DNA from: Falciphora oryzae
Taxonomy: Eukaryota > Ascomycota > Sordariomycetes > Magnaporthales > Magnaporthaceae
DNA: 64,000 nucleotides
Direction: 5' to 3'
Assembly (NCBI GenBank): GCA_000733355.1
Contig: JNVV01000057.1
Location: 186,001 to 250,000, forward strand
Made by a program: the position numbers and the translations under genes. Under the pieces are notes generated by a model that made no database searches, was not told where the DNA came from, and worked only from the letters and a program-made list of their open reading frames with translations. This document shows positions 44,261 to 56,793 of this stretch, one piece after another (the first letter of the stretch is position 1; every line of letters begins with the position of its first letter).

Positions 44261-45359
44261 TCTCCCCCGCGACAGCTAGCCTGATGGATAATGTAGAATG
44301 TCAGCATGCCCCATTCGCGACACTGTCAGCCATGATGAAGCTATCGCCAGAGCATAATTTCAGCATTCTGGGGCTGGTCGGCCCACCATCCAGGCCGGAA
44401 GATAATTGAGGGCTCTACAAGGACATGGGGCCCGCAATAGGCTCAGCCACGTCTCGCGCAGGGGCCGAGCTGACAGGCAGCAGCCGACACAGCCAGTAGC
44501 CAGTAGCCAAGCGTGGACGGCGGGGACAGGCGAGAAAGAAAAGTGCGCTGCAGGAATACGGCGAATACGGGACACGACTGCAACAAACCACCCCACCAAA
44601 GTGCGAGCGAATGCGAGGTAGGCCAACGCGCCGGAAGCTGCTGTCGTTCCATGTGGCTGGACCCTGGCTCCGGACGAGGACATGATCCGGACGAGGAGCT
44701 TGGCGCGATGCGGCTGCTCAGCACGGCGATGCCTTCATGCCAGACTTGACGGGATCGGGATTCGGGTTGCCGACGCTGGCGACTGACTCCGGCTGCGTGG
44801 GAGCGTCGGCAAAGGCCCGCGCTGGCTCGCGCGCTACAAGATTGGTTAGCGTCCTGCTCGCGTTCTAGCCCGAGTCTAGACCAATGATCGTGACGTGTGA
44901 TGCCTGCGTTTCGTCTGATCTTTTCTGTCGTCATCTGATGCCCGTCGTTTCACTGTCGTTTGCCGTTGCGGAGGCCTCGGTCCGTCGTCTCTGCAAGTCG
45001 CTCCTCGTATGCCCTCGTATCCCCCCGTATTCAAGCCGTCGCTCGGTACCTCTTTTCTTCTGGCGTTTCGGATCCAGCCACGCGCTTCGCATCTGGAAGC
45101 CAGGAAGTTTGGGCGATCGGCCGGCTGATCGTTTTCAGCGTCATCGCCTCCAGCCTTGGATTCGCGGCACGGCGACGGCGTCTCGTAAAAGGCTTCCACG
45201 CGGCAGATATAACTTTGACATGCGCCCGTCCAGGAACGGATGTGGGCAATGAAGTTTTCTTCCTCGCCGCTGCGCATTGACTGACGCGCGCCACCCACGA
45301 CTGCCACCTTGGGCCGTTTTCCTCTTCACCCCAAGCATTATTTCGTCTCAGGGAACAGG
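44261..45359. other. intergenic, about 1.1 kb, no supported gene
   Basis: Only motif-free overlapping frames on both strands. Contains the promoter of the P450 gene starting at 45360. Confidence 0.45.
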
Positions 45360-47193
45360 ATGGACGCGATACTGCTGGGCCTCCGCGCCCGGGCCCCGCT
45401 GCTCGCCACGGCCGCGCTGCTGCTGTGCGCCGCCTGGCTGGCCCCGCGCATCCGGCGCAGGCGCTCGCTCGCCAAGCTGCCGCTGTACGGCACCGAGCTC
45501 GGCAGCTATGCACAGCGCGAAACTGCCTTCCGCAAGCGCGGCATCGAGATCTACCACGATAGCTACCGCAAGTTTAAGGACACCGTGTATCGCCTGACGA
45601 CGTCCGATGGTGAGTGTAGCCAGCTGGTCGTGTTACTCAGTGCGGCTGCTGATGGCGAACAGGCGAGAAGGTCATGATCCCTCGGGCGTTTCTGTCGGAG
45701 CTTCGGAACCTCCCAGACCACGAGATTGACAATATCGAGCCATTGAAGCAGGTGAGGCTGGACTGGCATAGACAGGTGCCTCGCCAGAATACTAACAGGT
45801 GTGCTGCAGGGCCTCGAGTCTCGCTACACTGGCATCATGCGCAGGAACCATTCCCATTTCCTGCCGCACGTCATACGCGCCGATCTGACACGAAACTTGG
45901 GTCAGTCTCGATACCCCTGCTGCTGCTGCGGCCAGTACTGACCCATCCAGCCCGTATCAACCCTGCCCTGTGCTTGGAAGTCGGGCGAACCATCACCAAG
46001 GCGTTCCCACCGACGGACGACTGGGCACCCCATGCGATCGAATCCAAGCTGGCCAGCGTGGTCGCTACAGTATCAGGCCACATCTTCATAGGGCCGGAGC
46101 GCTGCCACGACCCAGAGTACCTGTACACAGCCGTCCACTACACCAAGCAGGTCATGACGGCCGTGCGCGCCCTCAAGCTGTGGCCGACCTGGCTACGGCC
46201 CCTGGGCAGCCTGTTCACGCCCGAGCTGAGGCGGGCCGAGGCCCACCGCGCCCGCTTCAAGCGCTTCCTGGCTCCGATCGTCCGCGAGAGGCGCGAGCGC
46301 ATGGCGCGCGGCGAGGCCGTGCCTGATGACATGCTGCAGTGGATGCTGGCCCGGGCCGAGAGCCAGGGCGTGTCGGACGACGACATGGCCCTGATCCAGC
46401 TGGGGCTGAGCATGGCTGCCATCCACACCACCACCAAGGCCGTTACGCATGTGTAAGTGAAGGCTGCCCCACGATTCCCACACTGTATCTAATCTCGTCG
46501 CAGGCTGCTCGACCTCGTCGCCTCTCCCGAGGTCATCCCCGCCCTGAGAAAGGAGATCAGGGCGGCCACGAGCGAGAACAGCGGAGTCATGACCACCAAG
46601 GCCCTGTTCCAGATGAAGCTGCTCGACAGCGTGCTGAAGGAGTCCCAGCGCATGAACCCGACTGGCCTAGGACGCTTCTCGCGACAAGTCCTGAAGCCCC
46701 TCGTGCTCTCTGACGGCACGCAGATCCCGGCCAACACCGCCATCGAGGTTGCTTATGGTTCCATGGCCATGGACCCAGCTGTCTTCCCGAACCCCGAGGT
46801 TAGCGCTGCGCTGCACAGACCGGTCAGGTGGGTCCTAATGCTGACCTGGAATAGAAGTTCGATGCGTACCGCTTCTACCGACTCCGCACAGGCACCGACG
46901 ACGCCGCCACTGACGGCGCCTCAGACGGCAAGTCCGGCGCCACACGGGAGCAGCACCAGTTCGTCTCGGTCACCAATACGGACATGGGTTTCGGCTATGG
47001 TCGGCACGCCTGCCCAGGCCGTTTCTTTGCCGCCAACGAGATCAAGCTGATTCTAGCCCGGCTCCTGCTCGACTACGACATCTCCATGCCCGAGGGGATG
47101 ACAGGACGCCACAAGAACAAAGTCTTTGGCGCCATCCAGATTCCCAAGCCTGACGCCGAGCTCAGGTTCAGGAAAACGATGGATGGATGCTAG
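45360..47193 (+). CDS. cytochrome P450, ent-kaurene-oxidase-like (CYP503 type)
   Basis: Six exons: 45360-45609, 45663-45751, 45810-45900, 45951-46452, 46504-46798 and 46855-47193; 521 aa. Every junction is GT-AG and keeps frame. An N-terminal membrane anchor (LLATAALLLCAAWLAP) is followed by basic residues. The I-helix reads AAIHTTTKAV, with HTT where most P450s have AGxxT, as in the fungal group that holds ent-kaurene oxidase. The K-helix ExxR is in KESQR. The heme loop is FGYGRHACPGRFFA with the axial ligand Cys462. It would oxidise a hydrophobic substrate, perhaps a diterpene, at the ER. It ends 80 bp from the convergent deaminase-like gene. Confidence 0.9.
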
Positions 47194-47273
47194 TGAGTGT
47201 GTTTGGAACGAGATATGACTGTTGCGCTTCTTGCTTAGGCTGTAGCTAAATTACTAGAGCAAAGACATCTTTA

Positions 47274-48679
47274 TTACACCTTAGACCACCCGTTAGCCTT
47301 GTCCTCAGCGTCCTCTTTGTCCTGCTCTTCTTTTCTCTTCTCCGCTTCGGCCTTGGCTACCTCCGTCGCTTCTCTTTCCAGCCGCTCGATCTCGCGCTGC
47401 GCTTGCAGGTCGGGGAACATTTCCCAGCCGAGAGACTTGCCGAAATTGCCAAAGTTTGGGGTTTTGTCCATGGCTATTTTCATAAGTTCCTGGCAGTTGA
47501 TGCAGGGCCCGTCCTGGTATTCGTACACATACCCATAGCGCGCGTCGTCGTAGAATTTCCTCGTGCGCGCCTCGCGCGCCATCCGCGCTGCGTCCGGGTC
47601 GAAGAGGAAGTTGCTATTGAGCGCGAGCCCGCGGATGTTCTCGTGGTTGTAGGCCTTGTCGCTGAAGCAGGAGACAAGGTGTGGTTAGCAAGCCCACTGA
47701 GCGTGACGGGGAAGCTCCGTCTGCGCTTACTCCCAGAACATGTCGATGAAGGGATACGTCTCGGCGCAGTTCCCCCAGGGTGTTTGCGACCCTTGCTCTT
47801 TGCCCTCTTGGAGAGGCTCGAAGCCTCTGGTGACAGTAAAAGTCGTGCGCTTGTCGCGGTACTGCCTCAGCACGCGATAGCGTGCGTTCCGGATAACCTC
47901 CAGCCAGGTTCCCGTGTCGGCGCGGTCGGCAAAGTGGCCTCCGAGCGAGGCGCCGAGCCTGTACCAGCCGCTGCTTTGGTCCCAGGTGCACTGGAACATG
48001 GCGGGGATGGCGCGGTACCCCTCGGGCCACGCGACGGTGCCGAGCTCGCTGCACCACTGCGCGTACATAGCTGTCAGGGGCAGGTAGAAGTTGTACTTGT
48101 TCACCTGGCTCGGGTTCGCCGGCCCCAGCAGGCCGAGAAACAGACCCAGCATGTCATAGTGGTTGAACAGGTGGATGCCGCCCGACACGATGCCGTGCAC
48201 GGAGAACTTGGGCCGCTTGAGGTCTGCCTTGGTGCCGTACCAGCCCGAGACGTAGCGACGGCTGATGTGCTGCGACGGCTGCCGTGACCAGTTGCTGCCG
48301 GCTTCGTACTCGTCGCCACTAGGGAGACTGCCGGGCGACAGATCTGTCAGTGCAGGGGCAGGGAGCGGAAGCGCGACAGACTCACCTCAGGCGGCGGATC
48401 CATCGTGCCAATTCCCCGATCCTGTCCTTGACCTTCGGATCGCCTTGTCCCCAAAGCACCGGGTTGCTGGCCACCAGGAACAGCCAATCGATAATCTGGG
48501 CGGAGATGGGTTGGCATTCAATGCAAGTACCTACCGACAGTGTCTTGGCTCACCTGCGTCCTATTCCACGAGTACGCCACGCGGATGTCTAGGGAGTTCA
48601 GCTCATTGATCTTTCTCTTCTTGTTCTTCTCGATGAAGGCATGGAGCGGTGCCGGCTCTGGGTTTGCTGCGACAGACAT
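47274..48679 (-). CDS. putative deaminase-fold protein with CAE and PCxxC motifs
   Basis: Four exons: 48679-48554, 48495-48386, 48327-47731 and 47661-47274; 406 aa, all junctions GT-AG and in frame. The N-terminal 250 residues are Trp/Tyr-rich and unrecognised (HGIVSGGIHLFNHYD, WSRQPSQHISRRYVSGWYG). Then come GNCAETYPFIDMFW (Cys266-Ala-Glu268) and, about 62 residues on, GPCINCQELMK (Cys331 and Cys334). CAE plus PCxxC is the zinc site and catalytic Glu of the cytidine-deaminase fold; the C-A-E form is known from YwqJ-like members. The C-terminus is a charged helix (EIERLEREATEVAKAEAEKR). There is no signal peptide. The substrate is unknown; the assignment rests on motifs alone. Confidence 0.7.
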
Positions 48680-49015
48680 GGCACTGGATTGCCTCGCACT
48701 GCCAAAGTGGTGATGTGCAGTGATGGACTGTCAGCATGCTGTGGCGGCAATTATGCACCTTTATTTCGCTGATCTAGCCTGTCCCAGCCCCGACAGCCTG
48801 CATTTGCTGGAGTCGGTTCCAGGTGGTGCTCGAGGTTCTCCAGCGGACGATGTACCTGTACATCCCATCCAAGAAGGGTTAGCGGCAACATGGCAGCTGC
48901 ATCTGCTAGCTGCAATGCACCTTTCAGCTCGCTGCAGGCCTGGGCCAGGCATGTCTAGCCACTGGGATGGAAAGTCGGGCATCGATAAAGGCATAACGGA
49001 GTGACATTATCATTA
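48680..49015. other. intergenic, promoter side of the deaminase-like gene
   Basis: A 336-bp gap. No ORF or repeat of note. Confidence 0.4.
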
Positions 49016-51769
49016 TTAGTTACTGTAGCGCAGCGTGAAAGGAGCTGTTTCCACCGTCTGCCAATCGTCCTGCTTCTCGCTATCTGGCTCGCCGAAAAGC
49101 CCGAGGACACTGATCAGAATGGCATATCGACCCTCCTGCACGTGCTTCCCTCCGGCTAGGAACCCGAAAAACCTGATGGAACTGGACGCGTCTTTCGCAA
49201 GGACGGCCTGTGGCGAGCCCCAGATCTGGCCGTATGTCCTGCGACCTAGCCATTCCGACGTCGCGTTTGCGAATCCGGTCCCATTCGCGCTCGGGGCGAT
49301 GATATCGTAGCGGAGGACGCGTGTGGGGAGCAGGGGCATCACGGTGACCGTCAGGGCGTCTGATGGGTTGCTCGGTGGGGCGTCTCCCTGCTGCGGCAGC
49401 GTGACGACGTCTTCTGCCTCGAAATGCGGCGACACAAAGACGTTTTGCTTGTTGAGGACCACGCCCTTGCGCATGGAGCCTGCATTGCCGATGTATGGAA
49501 TGCTCAGGACATCGCCGTTGGTGCCGTTGAGAGTGATGTAACCGCCGTAGATGGGCCATCGACGTCCCTCGACACCCTGGGGTGGGGCGCAGCGGACGGT
49601 GATTTCGGCCTCGGCGCCGGCGGCAACAGAAACCCGACTATCAGCGAAGGTGATGGCTGCGGGGGCATCGACCATGGCCCGCGGGGCTCGCGCGAGACGG
49701 TCATCCTCGCCCATGGCGTAGATGGTCGCTGTTGCGGTGTGGCCTAGCTCGTAGATGGCATCGGCGTCGCCGGTGTTGCGAAGCGTGAGGGTGACCCCGC
49801 CCAAGTGGTGCTCGCTGTCATTGAAGGAGATGTTGGGGACGCTGAGCACGCCTTTGACCTGCACGGCATCCCACAGCTGGATGAGACCGGCGCCCGCTTG
49901 CGACGGAGGGTGGGGACCGCGGGGCTGCACCGCTGTGCTGGCGAGGAGGACCTGGAGTGTCGCAGGATCGAGGACGCCGCGGGCCTGGCGTAGGAGAGCT
50001 GCAGAGGCGGCCACGAACGGCGCAGACATGGACGTGCCGCTCATGGTGGCAACGCCCTGGGTGTTCTGGAGGTACGTCGACATGATGCTGCCGCCGGGCC
50101 CGCCAAAGGTTGGGGCGCTCCGCAGGTCGAAGGTCGGGCCCCAGGTGCTGAAGCTCGACACCTGGCGGCCGGTTTTCTCGTTTGTGGTCCAGATCACCCT
50201 GGGCTTGGACTTTGACGGGGCCGTCAGGGTCACGCTGACGTTGGAGCCGGAGGCGAGGGCGTCGCGCCACTCTTTTGCGGGCGAGGAGGTTGTCGTCGCC
50301 ATGAATGTTTTCAGATCGTCGTTGATAATGTTGCGGATCCTGGAGAACGGCGTGTCAGTGGTCTGTTGAAAGTCTCCAGTCTAGTGGACCATCGCTTTGA
50401 CTTACACTGCCTCGGCCCCCCAGAACACCATGTAGCTGCCGCCCCTGGCTTTAATGTTCTCCCGCTGGTCTCGAAACAGGCACCCGTTCTGTAAAGTCCG
50501 TTCGACCAGAACAAGGTATCCTGCTAGGTTTGGCACGCTGTCCGGGATCCTGTGGCACCCGGTCACAGGCGCGCCATTGCTGACGAAGCTGTTCAGGTCG
50601 ATCAAGGGTAAGGTGGCTCGGTCGGCGCCGTTCGCGAACTCGTATCGGCCTGTAAGCAGAGGCACCCATCCAAACGCCTCCGCCTTTCCGCCGTCAACCG
50701 CGTACTCGGCCACGGCGTACACAGAAGGCTCCTGCACGGCGTCAAAAGACGAAACCGAGCTCACGAGGCGCGCGTCGGCGGGGGCCACGGGGTCGAACAT
50801 GGTACCGTGCTCGCCCGTATTGGCGATGGCCACGAAGACGGGGACGCCGGCAGCGACGATCCTGGACGCGGTGAGGGACACGAAGCTGTCTGGGAGTCCA
50901 CCCGACACGCTGATGGACAGGGTGAGGATGTCGTTGCCGTCGTCAAAGGCGCGCAGCATGCCGGCCGCGATGGTCTCCTCGGTGCCGTAGCCGAGACAGT
51001 CAACGACGCGGTAGGCCCCGAGACGGGCATCGGGCGCCACGCCGGTGAAGCCAAAGGCGTTGGGGCGGGCGCTGATGATGCCAGCCACGTGCGTTCCGTG
51101 TCCGATACAGTCCATAGGGTCGTCGTCTGGGGCGGGGACGCGGGCGCCTTCGGGGCCTAGGAGCTCGGCATGGCCGACGGAGTCCCATCCATGTGTGACG
51201 ACGCAGTTGGGTCCGAGGCAGCCGCCCAGAATGGGATGTGTGTAGTCGACGCCCGTGTCGACGACGGCGATGCGCATGCCGTGACCTGTGAAGCCCGCCT
51301 CGTGCAGGCGGTCGACTTGCGATATGACGTGGGGTGGATACGAGTCGTTGGCGGCCCGGCGAGTGTGATGCGCAAGGGGAGCATCACCGAGGCTGATGAA
51401 GGATTGGACGTCGCTCGAGGGCATCGAAACCGCCCGAACAGGCCACACCTGCTTCACACCGGTGGCGGCGAGGACGGCCGCCTTTGTCGCGCCGGGTGCG
51501 CTGTCTCCGACGCCTAGCACATCCAAAGAAACGCCATTGAAGATGCTGGAGCTTAGGGTGCGCCGTATTCGAGCCGTCACGTTGGCAGAGTCCAGCGCTT
51601 CAGTCAGCTGGGCGGGAGTGACACCATCGTGGAGCTCGACCATGTAGAGCCCCTGGACGATTCCCGCGCCTGTCGCCGCATTCTGTTGGGCCCGGCGGTC
51701 GATTGGGCTGCGCGCAGAGGCAATGGCGAACACGCCCGCAACCGCGAGCAGGCTGAATGTTCGGACCAT
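49016..51769 (-). CDS. secreted subtilisin-like serine protease (S8)
   Basis: Exons 51769-50406 and 50339-49016, 895 aa, with one 66-nt intron (GTAAGT...CTCCAG). The start was chosen at 51769 because MVRTFSLLAVAGVFAIASA is a clean signal peptide; an in-frame ATG 27 codons earlier would bury it. The triad is visible: Asp171 in AVVDTGVDYTHP, His224 in CIGHGTHVAGI and Ser558 in GTSMSAPFVAASAALL. A prodomain lies between residues 45 and 135. An insert of about 150 residues before the Ser is probably a PA domain, as in large extracellular subtilases (Vpr/minor-extracellular type). The C-terminal 300 residues are Fn3-like beta sandwich, with no GPI tail. It acts outside the cell. Confidence 0.9.
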
Positions 51770-52219
51770 TGCTGCAGCAATCGAACGGCTGGCTGGCGGG
51801 AAGAGATCGACGCTGCCGCCATGGGATTGGGAGCGGAAGTGTGCTGCCATATTTCAATGGATGCAACGGAATAGGGGATTGATCCTGGCGAATTCTTCCG
51901 TGGAGAATAGAATCTCGTGTCAACGTTGCGGGAGAGCCGATCCATGCGACCCCCTGCTCTCAGGGGTAATGACCCGAGGCAATCTGGTTGCTGGGACCCG
52001 TCAAGCAGGAATCAACACAAATTCAGTTCATTGTTCAAAATATCGAACTGCGGAAAAGCCGACGCGTACGGTTCCGGCCAGTCCGTCGGCGTCCAGTCGT
52101 AAAACCCAACTGGAAACTGCAGTTCGCCCATCGACATCACGCTCCCGGCTGTCGTCGCTACTTCCACGGTTGGCACATGCAAAAGACTGCCGTCGACACC
52201 TGCCGTTGTCGGTGTGTTT
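51770..52219. other. intergenic, promoter side of the subtilase
   Basis: A 450-bp gap between the subtilase start and the transcription-factor relic. Nothing recognised. Confidence 0.4.
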
Positions 52220-54042
52220 TTAGCCGACTAGTGCCTCACTTCCAACCGCAACTCTTCGAGGATGACAGTGTACCTCCGCCCGGGCGCATCGGCGAAAAGA
52301 ACGCGAGCAAGGTGGGCGTGACAGCGTTCGGCCAAGGCAAAGAGGTGCTCGGGTGCTGCTTGTCCCTGGAGCCCTCCGTCCGAGCCTCCACCTGTCGACT
52401 GCTGGATCTCCCAGACGAAAATCACGGCGACCGCGCAGAAAGTGACATAGTGACTCCGCCCGAAAGGCGTAGAACAGCGACTCGCCGCCCGCGATCGAGT
52501 CCACGAGTTCCAGCGCAGTGTGCGCAGCCTTGAGGCATTCGGCCACCATGGCTCGGCGCGAATTGTGCCGCTCTGCCTCGGGTTGCGACTGTGGCCCCTG
52601 GCCCTGGCTTTCGGCCCCGGTCCGCGTCATACCTCTTCTACGGCTCGGGAGCAAGAACGGGCGAGTTGCGTGCATGATGGCGTGTGCGTGAGCCAATCGC
52701 AAGGCCACGGCTTGACGGCGGAAGCTGGGCACCAAGCTAGAAGGCCTGACGGCGCCCAGCAGCGGCGGCAAGGCAGCCCGCCACCCGTGGAGCCGGCCGT
52801 CGAACCCAACCACAAGACGCAGTCGATCTCTGCGCGACGGCGTGGGGCCAATGGCGTAGATTTCGCGGCAGGTGGCGGCAATAATGCGCCCGAGCTTGGC
52901 GTGCTGCGCCGCGGCCTCCACAGGGCTGTCCTCGCCTTGGACGTCTCCTGTACTCATGGTGGTGTCGGCAGCTGGTCTCTCGTCCGGGGTCATGTCTTCG
53001 TCGGCGATGGAGTCGGGGGCCTCCTGGTCGATATTGCATCGTGGAGGTACCGCAGGCGACCCAAGACGACACCGAGATAGACGTCGATAGTGTATGGCAC
53101 CCAAAAGGTCCGGCAGCCGCACTGCTGCCGGATGTAGTTTGGACGGAGTCGCGGGGCCGTTGCTCTGCTGTTCCGGCCCGGCTTTCGGTGGAGCCCTAAA
53201 GCTGGCACGATCTGTGACACGGTGTCGAGCAGGTACTAGGCCTGGTTGACGCGCGACGTCTGGAGGAGGTACAAGACTTGCAGCAGTCGGGCCTGCGCAG
53301 ACTCCAGCTTTGGTAGTCCTGTTTCGGCCTGGACGAGCCCGGCGGCCAAGGAGAAGCTTGGCTCCATGTTAGCCAAATTTCTCTGCCTGCAAGGCACAAC
53401 CGCTGACGGCAGAGCAACTTACTATGGATCGCATTCTCGCAGCACTTCGTCCTCGCCGCATCCTCCCTCGCGTCCGGGCGTGACGTGCGTCGACATCCTC
53501 GCGCGCTTCTGGATCGAGATGGCCAACACAGTCAGCAAAATGGCGGCCTTGGCTCCGCCGATCGCAAGGTGCAGCGAGCCTCTGCTGGCCTCGTCCGCGG
53601 TACCTGCATACTCCTCGGTCTCCTGCTCCATAGCTCGCAGCCAGCTCTCGGTGGCTTGTCGATGTAGGATGCGATATGTCACAACGCAGGTGTCGAAGTA
53701 AAAGGTCACCAGCGATGTGGCCCCAGGCGGGAGGCGCACCCTGCCGCCGGCATCACCCAGTCAGGTCGCTTGCGCCGGCAGAGACGGCGAGTTGAGCATG
53801 GGCTTATCACCGGCTGCCATCAAGGGCTGGGAACTGGTCACGGGCTGGACGCCTTCCGCGGCTGCCGAGGAGAAACCAGCGCCGTCCCTCTCGGCCCTCC
53901 AGTTCTGCGACAACAGTCGCATGTAGGCGCGATGCAGGAATGCTAGGCCTGACGTCTGCCCCACATACTGGCCGCCTATCTCGGGGGGATCCAGCCCGGG
54001 TGAGCCGCGTCGGGTGACAGGCTCAGAGGCAAGGGGGGCCAA
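52220..54042 (-). pseudogene. fungal-specific transcription factor (fungal_trans domain), pseudogene without zinc cluster
   Basis: Minus-strand pieces in order: IGGQYVGQTSGLAFLHRAY (about 53970), a TGA at about 53760, TSLVTFYFDTCVVTYRILHR (about 53715), EPSFSLAAGLVQAET (about 53365), LLQVLYLLQTSRVNQA followed by TAG where family members have Trp, FWVPYTIDVYLGVVLGR, DEDMTPDE, LRLAHAHAIMHATRPFLL and VTFCAVAVIFVWEIQQ near the end. This is the order of the regulatory middle domain of Zn2Cys6 factors. At least two stops and two one-base frame changes (about 53045 and 52430) break it. No CxxCxxxxxxC cluster was found upstream. A dead pathway regulator is the likely reading. Confidence 0.75.
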
Positions 54043-54746
54043 ATCCAGGACCAGAAGACACGTCCATGCGGGCCACGGTTGCGGCGTCTCAGCGCCCGTC
54101 TCTGGCGAACTGCCGGGCGCTAGGGGAAGATTACAAATGGATAGGAAAACCCCGCACCGATCATGCTTGTCCGCGTTATCCCCGATCTGGGCCGTGGCGG
54201 CCTACTAACATCTGCGATACATATATGTAGGCGAGGCACGTATATGCACGCGAGCAACTGCCGGGGCTAGCCAGCTGTGTCCGGATGTCCAATGGCAGGA
54301 CCCGATAACCCCTGTAGCGTAGCACTGGATGGCCCAGGTTGCAATGCTTGTTGAGCTTGTATCAGGTAAAGCTTTCTCTTTTTCCTGCTTTGGGGTGTGA
54401 ATTAAGGGCCCCGCACATGGAGACCTTCTCTCCGCCTGCGGCGGCTATCGGCGCCCGATCAGGATCCCGACCGCCGGGCAAAGGAGGGCCGGTGGTCGAA
54501 TTCCAGACGAGCTCCCCTTTGTATGGAAACATGTAAACAGGTATTGGGGCATTCTGGCGTATTTATTAAAGACGCCTCCCTCCCTCAATCCCTCAACCGC
54601 AGCTACACATTCAAGACTTGCCCACCAAGTTATTCACCACTCACGCAAACTCCCTCCGCTCAGTCTCCCTCCGGTCGGTCAGTTGCTATTCAAGCCATTT
54701 ATCAATTAGCACGCAGCTCTTTCCCCCCTTAAAAGTCTCAGCAAGC
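54043..54746. other. intergenic, promoter side of the second P450
   Basis: About 700 bp without a supported ORF. It ends in a CT-rich leader (about 54570-54700) before the ATG at 54747. Confidence 0.45.
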
Positions 54747-56793
54747 ATGGCCGCCGCCACCTCCGTCAAGGCCGACACGGCCTTCCTCCACAGGCTGCAG
54801 GCCGGCAGCCAGTCCTTTGGGCTCGGCAACACCACCGCCATCTTCCTGACGCTGCTCGTCCTTGTTATCGTGCCCACCGTCGCGAGCTCCCTGCTGGGCG
54901 GCAAGCGCTCCAAGATACCTGTCGCCAACCCACCCGGGCTTTTCGAGACAACGGAGCAGAAGAAGGCCGAGTTCGCCAAGGATGGGCGCAGGATCCTGAC
55001 AGAGTCCCGGGAGCGCTACGGCGGCAAGCCCTTCACCGTCCTCACTAACCGAGGGACATACACCGTGCTGCCCCCCGAGAGGGCCCAAGAAATCCGGAAC
55101 AACACTAAGCTCAACTTCCTGAAGACCACCTCCGCCGTAGGTTGATTTCTGCCCCTCTCCTCGCATATCCGGGGCTTCGCCAGCAGTGCCGCACTCATTG
55201 GACGCTAACCCTTGGGGCATTTGGAATCCGCGCAGGAGACGCACGCCTGGATGAAGGGCGTCGATACGGGCCTGAGTTTAAGCCACCCCAGCGACGCGTT
55301 CATTAAGCTTATTAACAAGCACCTGACCAAGCGATTAAGTGAGTCATCCATAAACCCACGTAGTGATTCAAAAGTGCTCGCAACACCAGCATTGCGCTGA
55401 CTTGGCCATGCCTTTCTGCAGACACCGTCACCGATCCCCTTGCGCAGGAATGCACGTTCGCGGTGGACAAGATATTCGGACATAGCCAAGGCAAGCTGCA
55501 TCTCATGCCAACGCTCCCCCCACTCAGCTCCCGCGGAGAGGCCTCACCCACCGCAAAGGCTCGACTTCCCCGGCTGACGCGAGATATGCAGACTGGACCG
55601 ACGTGATGATTTACGATTCGGTCTTGGACTTGGTCGCGCGTCTTTCCTCGCGCGTCTTCCTGGGTCCCGACGTCTGTCGGGACGAAGAGTGGCTGGGCGT
55701 CACCAAAAGCTACTCTCGCGTGTTTATAGCGGCGCTTAAAAAGGTTCAGGGTACCCCCTTTATCCTGAAACCTTTAGTTTATCTCACCGACCCCGGCTGT
55801 CGGGAGGCGCGTCGGCAGGCTTCACTCGCCGACATTATAATTGGGCCCGTCATTGAGAAACGGCGCAAGGAGTTGCAGGAATGCGCCGCCAAAGGGCTCA
55901 AGCCACCCGTTTACAACGACTCCCTGCAGTGGGCCGAGGAGGAGTTTACCGGGCACCACTACAGCCCGGGCCAAGTGCAGGCGATCCTTTCGGTGGTGGC
56001 CATCCATACGACGAGCGACCTGTTGACTTGGACGCTGCTGCAGCTTGCCGCGAACCCGCAATATATCGCTCCCCTAAGGGAGGAGATAATGCGGGTGCTG
56101 TTGGCAGAGGGATGGAAGAAGAGCTCGCTCACGAACTTGAAGCTGCTTGATAGCGCCATCAAGGAAGCTCAACGAATAAAGCCGGTTCACCTAGGTAAGT
56201 CGCACCGAAAAGTACCCCTCCTTGCTATATTTTGGTATAATGCCTTCAAAGCCGCCGTCCACATTTGCCTCCAGCCGCATCCTCGTTTAAAACCCCTATT
56301 TATCGTCGTTCATTTAAAAATGGCTAACAAACAATGAGGAATCGCAGCGGCCATGCAGCGCAGGGTGTTACAGGATGTCGAGCTGGAGGGCGGCCTTTCG
56401 TTCCGCAAAGGCGAAATACTAGCCGTTGATAACTTCAACATGATGAACCCAGCCATCCACAAAAACCCGGAGAAATACGACGCGTACCGGTTTTACGAAA
56501 TACGCAAGCAGCCCGGAGGCGAGCATAAAAGCTCGCTCGTATCCACGTCGCCCGAGCATATCGCCTTCGGCCACGGCCGGCACGCCTGCCCCGGCCGTTT
56601 CTTCGCGGCGAACGAGGTCAAGCTCGCGCTTTGCCACCTCCTGCTCAAGTACGACTGGGAGCTGGTGCCTGGCACGACGCCAAAGCCCGTCGAGGTTGGG
56701 ATAGATTCGCTCGTCGACCCCCAAGCCCGGATGCGGTATAGGCGGAGGAAGGAGGAAATCGACCTGGAAGCGCTCGAGGTCGATGCCGAGTAA
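54747..56793 (+). CDS. cytochrome P450, ent-kaurene-oxidase-like, second copy
   Basis: Five exons: 54747-55136, 55236-55338, 55422-55490, 55592-56194 and 56348-56793; 536 aa. Intron 3 is GC-AG (GCAAGC...ATGCAG); the others are GT-AG. Intron 4 is long (153 nt) and AT-rich. A membrane anchor (TAIFLTLLVLVIVPTVASSLL) is followed by a Pro-rich hinge (IPVANPPG). The I-helix is AIHTTSDLL, the K-helix ExxR is in KEAQR, and the heme loop is FGHGRHACPGRFFAANE with Cys469. The last two motifs and exon logic match the P450 at 45360-47193, so both belong to the same family. The product is probably a monooxygenase on a terpenoid-like substrate; this is inference. Confidence 0.88.
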
